From positions 1-8,756 of the forward strand of contig JAAFHO010000203.1 of assembly GCA_013297575.1 (NCBI GenBank): a DNA stretch of 8,756 bases. Reading direction: 5' to 3'. Below are positions 1 through 6,405 of the stretch, piece by piece. A program made the translations under genes and the position numbers. Source of the stretch: Chitinophagales bacterium (lineage in GTDB: Bacteria > Bacteroidota > Bacteroidia > Chitinophagales > Saprospiraceae). The notes beneath the pieces were generated by a model. That model was given only the letters and a program-made list of their open reading frames with translations, searched no databases and was not told the DNA's origin. Each line of letters opens with the position of its first letter. Position 1 is the stretch's first letter.

Positions 1-1235
1 GCAGCCGCTATAACGGGTGCGCTTTGAACCACAGTTACAGCGGTCGTGCTAGTGCAGCCATTTTGAGTGTTTAAAACTTCCAAATTATAAGTTCCTGCGG
101 CACTTACTAATGGTGTTAATGTATTATTTCCAGATGCAATTGCACCATTTGCTGTTGTCCAGTTATAATTAATGCCATTGCCTTGGGATGAAGCGGTAGC
201 ATTTAGTTGAACTTGAGCATTATTACAATTTAAATTACTTGCGCTTGCGATGCTTGCAGTGGGTAATGTATTGTTCAATGCAATATTAGTCGTTGCTGAT
301 GAGGTACATCCATTTGCGGGGTTTGTAACGACCAATAGATACTCACCACTTACTGTTGCATTGGCAGTAGCCGTTGATGCTGTAAATCCAGACGGGCCCG
401 TCCATGTAAAATTGGTATTGCTGGTAGGAGAACCACCTGTCAGGGTAACGCTTGCATTAGTACAAGTAATGGCACCGCCTGTCGCTGAGGCACCAGGTGT
501 AGTGTTATTGGCTGCAACCGAAGCCATCGCAGTTCCGCTACAACCAGTTGCATCCGTTACTTGGACGTTATAATTACCCAAAGTGGATACCACAGGGCTT
601 TGTAGGGCAGAAGTGAAGCCATTTGGGCCAGTCCAAGCGTAAGTTGCATTGGACGAACTGCTCGTAACACCAAGCGCCACACTAGTAGATGTACAAGTGA
701 TTGTACCACCAGTAGCGGTTGCTGCTAACGAAGTATTATTTCCAGTTACGGTTGTTGTCGCTGTTTTGGTACAGCCGTTTTCTGAATTAGTTACTCGGAG
801 CGTATAAGTACCAGATGCATTCACCGTAGGCGTTAAAGTACCAGCACCTGATACTATATTGCCGCCATTGGAAGCCGTCCAGAGGTAAGTAAATGCAGAT
901 CCTGCTGAACCAGATCCTTGTAGTACGGCAGTTGTTTGGGTGCAATTAATAGCAGTAGCCGGTCCTGCGGATGCCGTTGGAGGTGTCGTATTGGTACTTA
1001 CGGAGGTTACTCCGAATACATTACAGCTGGTTTGTGAATTAAAAATTTGTAAGGTGTAATTACCTGCTGCATTTACAACAGGGTTTAAGGTGTTACCACC
1101 GGATACGATATTACCACCATTTGTTGCAAACCAAGTATATGAAATATTATTACCTTGCGATGAATTAGAGGCATCAATAGTAATATTAGGTTGTCCGCAT
1201 GTAATCGGTGTTGTTGCAACAATAGAAGCGATCAT
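1..1235 (-). repeat. Array of at least five cysteine-paired Ig-like repeats in two subtypes
   Basis: From residue 335 the protein repeats a unit of about 72-85 residues, each with one cysteine near the start (C347, C432, C515, C592, C671) and one near the end in an NGC or similar motif (C405, C489, C566, C644, C728). Subtype A carries NGGxIVSGxxTLxPxV and AGxYxL (approximate DNA 987-1235, 741-977 and 24-263). Subtype B carries WTGPxGFT instead (513-731 and 273-497). The order from the N-terminus is A-A-B-B-A, and a sixth unit seems to start at the edge. The paired cysteines probably form a disulfide in each domain (inference). Threonine, serine and asparagine are abundant, as in extracellular stalks. 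Confidence 0.8.
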
Positions 1236-2237
1236 AGGAGGTGCAGGCGTAAGTGCAAAAGATTGCGTTTTTGTACAGCCTTCATCATCAGTTACAGTTA
1301 CGGTGTAGTTACCAGCGGACACATTAATGAGTTCGTTGGATTGCTGGCCATTGTTCCATACATAATTGTAGCCACCTGGCCATCCGCCACCAGCTTCTAT
1401 CAACATAGAACCGGGAACACCATTACACCCAGGCGCAACGGATTCGATCAGGGCTACACTTATCGCACTAGGTGGACCTTCCACCTGAATACCACTAATA
1501 GTACCAGTACTCCCTTGCGTAGGTGTTACGGTACATGCATAAGTACCGGCTGGAATATTATTTAATATAGGCGTTGTTGTATTAGCGCCATTTGACCAAT
1601 GGTAGGAATAAGGGCCTACTGCTCCGGTTGCTGGGGTAAGTGTTATTTTACCAGTGCTTAAGCCATAACAAACGACATTTTTAACACTTGCAAGCGTAAC
1701 ACTTGCCACTAGGGTACAAAATTGAGTTCTTTTAGCCCAAAGCCCCGTTTTGTTGAGTTGGCCCGTTTCATATACTTTTTTTGTGCCTGGGCACACCATA
1801 TAAATGGTCGGATAATACCCAACTGAGTACGCACCTCTTACGCCAGCATCATCAGCGATGGGGTAGGGTGTGTCTAGCGTCCAGTTGCCTTGTGTAGTAT
1901 TGTTACAACCAGACGGCCCATAAATACAAGGTACGTTGGTAGCAGGGTCACCTTCAATCGCAATTACATAAGCCTCATCGGTGCCATCGGGGCCATATTG
2001 ATCCCAAATATCGCGTAAGGCATGCGTGTTGTGGTAGTTCCAACATGGGCCGCACCATGTAGCAAAAAAGTCGAGATAAACTGTTTTGCCTTCATCCAGC
2101 AATTCATAAAGGTGGTGTTGAGCACCGTCGATATCAGTGACGGTAAAATCGGGGGCAATAGATCCCGCAGGCAATTGAGCGTAAATAATTGTGCTGCTGA
2201 ATACCCAGAATAGAAGAAGAAATAGAAGTCTTTTCAT
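1..2237 (-). CDS. Secreted thioredoxin-like protein with SprB and Ig-like repeats (5' part, C-terminus outside window)
   Basis: The frame is open from the ATG at 2237-2235 to the left edge (745 codons, no stop), so the C-terminus is missing. Residues 1-20 form a signal peptide (MKRLLFLLLFWVFSSTIIYA, then Q). Residues 21-174 resemble a TlpA/AhpC-type thioredoxin domain: APDFTVTDIDG, then DFFATWCGPCWNY with the redox pair C62 and C65, and a likely cis-Pro in GYYPTIYMV (P143). Residues 178-320 hold two SprB-like repeats, and from residue 335 Ig/PKD-like repeats of about 75-85 residues continue to the edge. Known of the family: such Bacteroidota proteins are cell-surface or secreted and usually end in a type IX secretion sorting domain; that end is not visible here. 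It is divergent from the 2426 gene. No Shine-Dalgarno lies before the ATG, which is normal in this phylum. The exact function is unknown; a redox or adhesin role is inference. Confidence 0.9.
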   Translation of the reverse strand, partial: MKRLLFLLLFWVFSSTIIYAQLPAGSIAPDFTVTDIDGAQHHLYELLDEGKTVYLDFFATWCGPCWNYHNTHALRDIWDQYGPDGTDEAYVIAIEGDPATNVPCIYGPSGCNNTTQGNWTLDTPYPIADDAGVRGAYSVGYYPTIYMVCPGTKKVYETGQLNKTGLWAKRTQFCTLVASVTLASVKNVVCYGLSTGKITLTPATGAVGPYSYHWSNGANTTTPILNNIPAGTYACTVTPTQGSTGTISGIQVEGPPSAISVALIESVAPGCNGVPGSMLIEAGGGWPGGYNYVWNNGQQSNELINVSAGNYTVTVTDDEGCTKTQSFALTPAPPMIASIVATTPITCGQPNITIDASNSSQGNNISYTWFATNGGNIVSGGNTLNPVVNAAGNYTLQIFNSQTSCNVFGVTSVSTNTTPPTASAGPATAINCTQTTAVLQGSGSAGSAFTYLWTASNGGNIVSGAGTLTPTVNASGTYTLRVTNSENGCTKTATTTVTGNNTSLAATATGGTITCTSTSVALGVTSSSSNATYAWTGPNGFTSALQSPVVSTLGNYNVQVTDATGCSGTAMASVAANNTTPGASATGGAITCTNASVTLTGGSPTSNTNFTWTGPSGFTASTATANATVSGEYLLVVTNPANGCTSSATTNIALNNTLPTASIASASNLNCNNAQVQLNATASSQGNGINYNWTTANGAIASGNNTLTPLVSAAGTYNLEVLNTQNGCTSTTAVTVVQSAPVIAA
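1278..1706 (-). repeat. Two SprB-like repeats in the secreted protein
   Basis: Residues about 178-240 and 259-320 of the minus-strand protein follow the SprB pattern: a cysteine-led start (VCYGLSTGKITLTP; GCNGVPGSMLIEAGGG), then YxYxWSNG or YNYVWNNG, then an IPAGTYACTVT or VSAGNYTVTVTDDEGC ending. The first copy is the better match. The second starts in a degenerate way but keeps the W-N-G and AGxYTVTVTD core. SprB repeats are known from large gliding adhesins of Bacteroidota; here they join the thioredoxin-like head to the Ig-like array. Confidence 0.75.
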
Positions 2238-2425
2238 GAAATAAATAAAAATGTGTGAGAGTTTGGTGAAATTTGCGGGTAAATTTAGAAATAACTATTT
2301 TGACTGTCTGTTTTTTATTTGAATTTAAATTTTAAAATCAAAATAAAGTTGTCAAATACAGTGAACCAGAAGTGGTTTATTTCGTTGTTTGTTTCTGTAA
2401 TTAAATCAAAATCAATGACTTATTC
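2238..2425. other. Divergent AT-rich spacer between the secreted-protein gene and the DUF423 gene
   Basis: This 188-base spacer must hold the promoters of both divergent genes. It is very AT-rich, with a near-palindromic TTTAAATTTTAAA around 2324-2336. I looked for the Bacteroidota promoter pattern (TTG or TTTG, about 19 bases, then TAnnTTTG) on both strands. I found only partial -7 matches (for example TTTATTTG at 2314-2321) without a correctly spaced -33 element, so no promoter is assigned. No small gene or RNA structure stands out. Confidence 0.5.
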
Positions 2426-2833
2426 ATGTTAAACACAAACAATTATAACGGTATAAAAATTGCTGCTATTTTTGGCTTTTTTGGTGTAATGATTGGAGCA
2501 ATGGGGGCACATGCCCTAAAACCACACCTTTCTGAATACCAAATGTATATTTTTGAAAAAGGGGTACACTACCAATTTTATCACACCTTGGCCATATTAG
2601 GAGTTGGATTGTTTCAGTTGGTGGATAAAAAGCCAAATGCCCTAAACTGGGTATTGTGGTTGTTCGTTGCGGGGATATTTTGTTTTTCGGGCTCTTTATA
2701 TTTGTTGGCTTGTCGAGATTTAATCCCATTTCCAGTAGATTGGGCTGGGCCAGTTACGCCTATAGGTGGTCTATTTTTTATGGGTGCTTGGGGCGGTCTT
2801 TTTTGGCATGCGCATCAAAGTTCAAAACAGTAA
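2426..2833 (+). CDS. DUF423 family small membrane protein (YgdD/YwdK-like)
   Basis: This 135-residue protein has the usual length and motifs of the DUF423 family: GAMGAHAL near residues 24-31, FEKGVHYQFYHTLAI at 43-57, AGIFCFSGSLYLLA at 82-95, and WAGPVTPIGGLFFMGAW at 106-122. About four hydrophobic helices can be seen (roughly residues 10-30, 50-66, 74-96 and 108-128), so it is an inner-membrane protein. The family's biochemical role is not established. The ATG follows directly on the spacer, without a Shine-Dalgarno. Only 29 bases separate it from thiL, so the two are probably co-transcribed. Family assignment is confident; no function is claimed. Confidence 0.9.
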   Translation: MLNTNNYNGIKIAAIFGFFGVMIGAMGAHALKPHLSEYQMYIFEKGVHYQFYHTLAILGVGLFQLVDKKPNALNWVLWLFVAGIFCFSGSLYLLACRDLIPFPVDWAGPVTPIGGLFFMGAWGGLFWHAHQSSKQ

Positions 2834-2862
2834 AAAAACAAAACGACAGATATTTATCATTT

Positions 2863-3897
2863 ATGGATCAGAATAATACACGTACCGATGTTAATAGTCT
2901 CGGGGAGTTTGGGTTGATCGATCACCTGACTAATTTTTTTGAAATAAAGCAACCATCCACCATTAAAGGTATAGGTGACGATGCCGCAGTGTTGGAATAT
3001 GGTGCCATGTGTACTGTGGTGAGTACGGATCTTTTGGTCGAAGGCATTCATTTTGATTTGGCTTACGTGCCGCTTCGGCACCTTGGATATAAATCTGTAG
3101 TAGTGAATGTATCGGATATTTATGCCATGAACGCTATCCCAAAGCAAATTACGGTTTCAATCGCTATTTCTAACCGTTATTCGGTGGAATCTTTGGAAGA
3201 ATTATACGCTGGAATTCATGCGGCCTGTGCCGAATATAATGTTGATTTAATAGGCGGCGACACGACCTCCTGTCCGAAAGGCATGACCATCAGTATCACC
3301 GCTATTGGTCAAGCAGAAAAAAATCAAATTGTGTATAGAAACGGCGCAAAACCAGGCGATTTAATCTGTATTAGTGGCGATTTGGGGGCTGCTTATCTTG
3401 GTTTACAAATTTTAGAACGCGAGAAAAGAATTTGGGCAGAACATCCGGGGGTACAACCGGACTTAGAAGGCCAAAAGTATATCATTGGTCGCCAACTTAA
3501 GCCTGAAGCGCGGAAAGATGTGATCGAAACTTTTCGTCGGATACAACTCCAGCCAACGAGTATGATTGATATTTCGGATGGTTTGGCGTCCGAACTTTTC
3601 CATATCTGCAAGCAAAGCAATGTGGGGGCTTTGTTAGAAGAAGATGGCGTTCCGATCCACCCAGAGGCTCAAATGATGGCGTTACAGTTCAAATTGGACC
3701 CGATTACCTGCGCGTTGAGTGGTGGCGAGGATTATGAATTACTATTTACAATTGATCCATCGGATATTGAAAAGATTAAGTATTTGCCAGAGATTTATAT
3801 TGCAGGTGAAATTATTGAAAAAGAAAATGGTATAAAACTGCATACCAAAGGTGGCAATTTGCACGATATAAAAGCGCAGGGGTGGCAACATTTTTAA
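2863..3897 (+). CDS. thiL: Thiamine-monophosphate kinase
   Basis: ThiL phosphorylates thiamine monophosphate with ATP to give thiamine diphosphate, the last step of cofactor synthesis, in the cytoplasm. The 344-residue protein has the family's usual length and motifs in order: LGEFGLIDHL (13-22), GIGDDAAVL (36-44) with the metal-binding DD, STDLLVEGIHFDL (54-66), VNVSDIYAMNA (81-91), GGDTTSCPKG (131-140), GDLGAAYLGLQ (172-182), MIDISDGLASEL (234-245) and SGGEDYELLFT (286-296). I chose the ATG at 2863. The frame is open further upstream to 2656, but that stretch overlaps the DUF423 gene and the protein MDQNNTRTDV... fits the normal ThiL N-terminus. It lies 29 bases after DUF423 and 15 bases before the Nif3-like gene, which suggests one operon. 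No other thi genes and no TPP riboswitch are visible. Confidence 0.95.
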   Translation: MDQNNTRTDVNSLGEFGLIDHLTNFFEIKQPSTIKGIGDDAAVLEYGAMCTVVSTDLLVEGIHFDLAYVPLRHLGYKSVVVNVSDIYAMNAIPKQITVSIAISNRYSVESLEELYAGIHAACAEYNVDLIGGDTTSCPKGMTISITAIGQAEKNQIVYRNGAKPGDLICISGDLGAAYLGLQILEREKRIWAEHPGVQPDLEGQKYIIGRQLKPEARKDVIETFRRIQLQPTSMIDISDGLASELFHICKQSNVGALLEEDGVPIHPEAQMMALQFKLDPITCALSGGEDYELLFTIDPSDIEKIKYLPEIYIAGEIIEKENGIKLHTKGGNLHDIKAQGWQHF

Positions 3898-3912
3898 GTA
3901 TTTAAAATAAAG

Positions 3913-4698
3913 ATGAAAATAAAGGATATTACGAATGTATTAGAAGCATTGGCTCCGCTGAATTTGCAGGAATCCTATGATAATGCAGGTCTGATTGTAG
4001 GTGACCTCAATACAGAGATAACTGGTATATTATTCAGCCTTGATGCGATAGAATCTGTTGTAGATGAAGCGATTAGCAAGGGGTGCAATATGGTAGTTTC
4101 GCACCATCCGATTGTTTTTAGGGGATTAAAACAGTTCAATGGAAAAAATTATGTGGAACGAACCGTTATGTCTGCTATTCGGAATGGTGTGGCGTTGTAT
4201 GCAATTCATACAAACTTGGATAATGTGCTATACCGTGGCGTGAATGGCAAAATTGCAGATAAATTGGGCGTATTAAATCCTCAAATATTAGCCCCAAAAT
4301 CTGGAATGGATCATATTGGAGCAGGTGTTATTGGAACGCTTGCTGCACCTATGGAAGAAATGGCGTTTTTAACGCATGTAAAAAACACAATGCATGCAGG
4401 TTGTGTTCGCCATACTGCACTTCGGAATAGCAAAGTGCAAAAGATAGCGATTTGTGGAGGATCGGGTAGTTTTCTTTTACCAGAAGCAATCAAGGCAGGC
4501 GCAGATGTATTTGTCACTGCTGATTTCAAGTACCACGAGTTTTTTGACGCTGAAGGGCGGATTATTATTGCAGATATTGGTCATTATGAAAGCGAACAAT
4601 TCACAATTGAACTTTTATTTGAAATAATATCAGAAAAATACCCTAATTTTGCGCTCCATTTGACTCATCAAAACACCAACCCTGTAAATTACATCTGA
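3913..4698 (+). CDS. Nif3/YbgI-like dinuclear metal-centre protein (short form)
   Basis: This 261-residue protein belongs to the Nif3 (DUF34) family, whose members form toroidal hexamers with a two-metal site. Databases often label them GTP cyclohydrolase 1 type 2, but the cellular role is unsettled. Visible metal-ligand motifs are SHHP (H64, H65), IHTNLD (H99, D103) and GHYESE (H224, E228); SYDNAGLIVG (21-30) is the typical N-terminal motif, and ICGGSGSFL (180-188) and VTADFKYHEF (201-210) mark the C-terminal half. The length matches the compact E. coli YbgI type. From memory, many Bacteroidota homologues are about 365 residues because of a central PII/CutA-like insertion, which is absent here (the N- and C-halves join around residues 120-140). 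It follows thiL by 15 bases and precedes the zinc-ribbon gene. Confidence 0.92.
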   Translation: MKIKDITNVLEALAPLNLQESYDNAGLIVGDLNTEITGILFSLDAIESVVDEAISKGCNMVVSHHPIVFRGLKQFNGKNYVERTVMSAIRNGVALYAIHTNLDNVLYRGVNGKIADKLGVLNPQILAPKSGMDHIGAGVIGTLAAPMEEMAFLTHVKNTMHAGCVRHTALRNSKVQKIAICGGSGSFLLPEAIKAGADVFVTADFKYHEFFDAEGRIIIADIGHYESEQFTIELLFEIISEKYPNFALHLTHQNTNPVNYI

Positions 4699-4724
4699 AA
4701 ATCAATTAGTTAGCGATTTTTCAG
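4695..4724 (+). terminator. Weak inverted repeat after the Nif3-like gene
   Basis: CTGAAAATC (4695-4703, overlapping the stop codon) can pair with GATTTTTCAG (4715-4724) with one bulged T and an 11-base loop. No T-run follows, so it is at best a weak terminator or an mRNA 3'-end hairpin. With the 122-base gap after the Nif3 gene it may partly separate the zinc-ribbon gene from the upstream operon. Confidence 0.25.
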
Positions 4725-4820
4725 GGTAAAATGATATTCTTGTTATTGTCAAGATTATCGTTTCTTTGGGTGGGTCGCACACATTTTTTTGATACTTTTT
4801 TCTTTATTTGAAAAAAAATT

Positions 4821-5570
4821 ATGTCTGAATTAACTATTTCCGAAAAGCTTCACAAGATGTGGAACCTACAACAAGTGGATTCCCAATTGGATGAAATTAA
4901 AATTTTAAAAGGAGAGCTACCAATGGAGGTAGCCGACTTAGAGGACGAACTTGCAGGTTTGGACACGCGCATCAAGCGATTGAAGGCCACCGTGAAAGAA
5001 GCAGACCAAGAAGTGGTACGGATCCAAACTTTTTCTAAAGACACGGATGCCAATTTGAAAAGATACCAAAAACAGATCGAGGAAGTAAAAAACAACCGCG
5101 AATTTGAGGCATTGCAACGGGAGATCGACAATGCAAAATTGGATATCGAATTGGCTGGCAAAAAAGTGAAAGAGGCCAAATTGATTTTGGAGCAGAAAAA
5201 AGAAACATTGACAATCGCCGAAGCCAAATTTGCTTCTCGCCAAAAAGATCTGGATACTAAAAAAGTTGAACTGAATGGTATCATAGAAAAAACAGATAAA
5301 GAGGAAGCGCGGTTACGTTCGTTGAGCGAGCAGGCACGCGAAGGCATTGATGCTCGGTTGTTAAAAGCATACGACCGTACACGTACCACTTACCGCAATG
5401 GTTTGGCCGTGGTTACAGTGGATCGCGACGCATGTGGGGGCTGTTTTAACCGGATACCGCCACAGATTCAATTAGAAGTTTGCCTGCATAAGAAAATTAT
5501 AGCATGTGAGCACTGTGGCCGTGTATTAGTGGATCAGAGTATTATCAATCCAGCGGTAGCAGAGATTTAA
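4821..5570 (+). CDS. Coiled-coil protein with C-terminal C4 zinc ribbon (DUF164/CT398-like)
   Basis: The 249-residue protein is a long charged helical hairpin (about residues 10-185, rich in Lys, Glu, Leu and Ala) followed by a zinc ribbon with two cysteine pairs, CGGC (C205, C208) and CEHC (C229, C232). NNREFEALQREI (91-102) is a typical central motif of this family. Length and architecture match the DUF164/zf-RING_7 proteins, such as chlamydial CT398. No signal peptide is seen, so it is probably cytoplasmic. Its function is not established; in many bacteria it is a neighbour of Nif3, as here. It starts 122 bases after the Nif3-like gene, with an A-rich stretch before the ATG in place of a Shine-Dalgarno, and is followed by a strong terminator. 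Confidence 0.9.
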   Translation: MSELTISEKLHKMWNLQQVDSQLDEIKILKGELPMEVADLEDELAGLDTRIKRLKATVKEADQEVVRIQTFSKDTDANLKRYQKQIEEVKNNREFEALQREIDNAKLDIELAGKKVKEAKLILEQKKETLTIAEAKFASRQKDLDTKKVELNGIIEKTDKEEARLRSLSEQAREGIDARLLKAYDRTRTTYRNGLAVVTVDRDACGGCFNRIPPQIQLEVCLHKKIIACEHCGRVLVDQSIINPAVAEI

Positions 5571-5591
5571 ATTTGACATAAATGATTGATT

Positions 5592-5636
5592 TTGTGCCTG
5601 TTCGGAATTGAATTCTGGGCAGGCACAATTTTTTTT
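5592..5636 (+). terminator. Strong rho-independent terminator
   Basis: TTGTGCCTG (5592-5600) pairs perfectly with CAGGCACAA (5620-5628). An inner helix CGGAAT with ATTCTG (one G-T pair) extends the hairpin across a two-base mismatch, leaving a three-base loop. Eight T residues follow at 5629-5636. It lies 21 bases after the zinc-ribbon stop codon and marks the 3' end of the 2426-5570 transcription unit. No A-run precedes the stem, so it acts on plus-strand transcripts only. Confidence 0.9.
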
Positions 5637-5727
5637 CTAAAAAAAATGTTAAATAGCATGCTACGAATTAATAAATAGCTGTTTCTTGCATAGTATTTCA
5701 ATCCAAGAAGTATTTTTTTTTATAATC

Positions 5728-6279
5728 ATGCATTTGCGATTCCCGTCTTTAATAACTTTTATCATCTGCTTATTCGCAGTTAGCTTGATCGCACAAGATC
5801 AAGCTCCTACGCCTGAACGGTACAAGGTGTTTGATACATACGATGATTTGCAAGCCCATATCAGTAAGTATGCCAGTCAAACAGTTGTTATCAATTTTTG
5901 GGCTACCTATTGCGCCCCGTGTGTTAAAGAGGTTCCTTTTTTTGATCAATTACAAGAAAAATACCGCGCAAATAACGTAAAAGTTATTATGGTCAATCTT
6001 GATTTTAAAAGCCAATTAAAACAACGATTGGATAAATATCTCAACGATCACCCAATACCAAACTTGGAAATTGTTGTTTTAGCAGATCAAGACGCTGATA
6101 GTTGGGTGCCTCGTGTTACATCAGATTGGGATGGTAGTTTGCCTTTCACAATGGTGTTGAACAAAGGTGTTTTAAAAGATACACATCGTCAGGAGTTTTC
6201 AGATTTTGATGATTTAGTAAAGTTTGTTGCTCCTCACGTTCCCCCTAAACCAACGCTAGCTTCCAAACGCCGTCGCTAG
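5728..6279 (+). CDS. Exported thioredoxin-like protein with CAPC active site (TlpA/thiol-disulfide oxidoreductase type)
   Basis: The 183-residue protein starts with a signal peptide (about residues 1-22, MHLRFPSLITFIICLFAVSL then IAQ). A thioredoxin fold follows: TVVINFWATYCAPCVKEVPF holds the redox pair C62 and C65, and P139 in GSLPFTMV is the cis-Pro of the active site. It should reduce or exchange disulfides in the periplasm, as TlpA/ResA proteins do; the substrate is unknown. I chose ATG 5728: the frame is open upstream only from a TTG at 5686, which would put 14 extra residues before the signal peptide. The C-terminus is unusual, a proline-rich stretch ending in KRRR. The gene follows a strong terminator, so it needs its own promoter, and it precedes a second thioredoxin-fold gene by 126 bases. 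Confidence 0.88.
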   Translation: MHLRFPSLITFIICLFAVSLIAQDQAPTPERYKVFDTYDDLQAHISKYASQTVVINFWATYCAPCVKEVPFFDQLQEKYRANNVKVIMVNLDFKSQLKQRLDKYLNDHPIPNLEIVVLADQDADSWVPRVTSDWDGSLPFTMVLNKGVLKDTHRQEFSDFDDLVKFVAPHVPPKPTLASKRRR

Positions 6280-6280
6280 C
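6255..6280 (+). repeat. GCTAGC inverted repeat at the end of the thioredoxin gene
   Basis: The palindrome GCTAGC occurs at 6255-6260 and again at 6275-6280, the second overlapping the TAG stop. The copies can form a 6-bp stem with a 14-base loop, followed by T-rich sequence. It may be a weak transcript-end hairpin or only coincidence. Confidence 0.25.
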
Positions 6281-6319
6281 ACTTATCTCAATCTTTATTT
6301 TTGAAGTGTTGCGCCATTT

Positions 6320-6328
6320 AAAGGAGGT
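6320..6328 (+). promoter_or_regulatory. Shine-Dalgarno-like AAAGGAGGT without a matching gene start
   Basis: AAAGGAGGT at 6320-6328 is a near-perfect match to the 16S anti-Shine-Dalgarno, which is rare in Bacteroidota. The nearest ATG (6342) lies 13 bases further on and opens a 39-codon frame (6342-6461) that overlaps the start of the next gene out of frame. The annotated ATG at 6406 is too far away to use it directly. It could serve a leader peptide coupled to the downstream gene, or be chance. Confidence 0.25.
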
Positions 6329-6405
6329 TATTCCCAAACTGATGACCACGGCCTCACCATATTTTTTTAATCCGATTATTCACCTTCTTTTTACTTTCGG
6401 AAATT

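Noticed and set aside
1..1235. Regular repeats as a possible CRISPR array
   Set aside because: The repeats are protein-level, about 220-250 bases long and divergent in DNA, with no short identical repeats and spacers.
250..1565. Plus-strand frames opposite the secreted repeat protein
   Set aside because: They are low-complexity antisense of Thr/Ala/Asn-rich repeats; the minus-strand frame is open throughout and has a signal peptide and domains.
2238..2425. TPP riboswitch upstream of the thiL group
   Set aside because: I could not find the conserved CUGAGA and related THI-box elements in the spacer.
2656..2862. Longer start for thiL (ATG 2656)
   Set aside because: It would overlap most of the second half of the DUF423 gene, and the added residues do not resemble ThiL; ATG 2863 gives the standard length.
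4850..5389. 179-codon minus-strand frame opposite the zinc-ribbon gene
   Set aside because: It is a Ser-rich reverse shadow of the Lys/Glu-rich coiled coil, with no recognisable motif.
5686..5727. TTG start giving 14 extra residues to the CAPC thioredoxin
   Set aside because: ATG 5728 puts the signal peptide exactly at the N-terminus; the extra residues would precede it.
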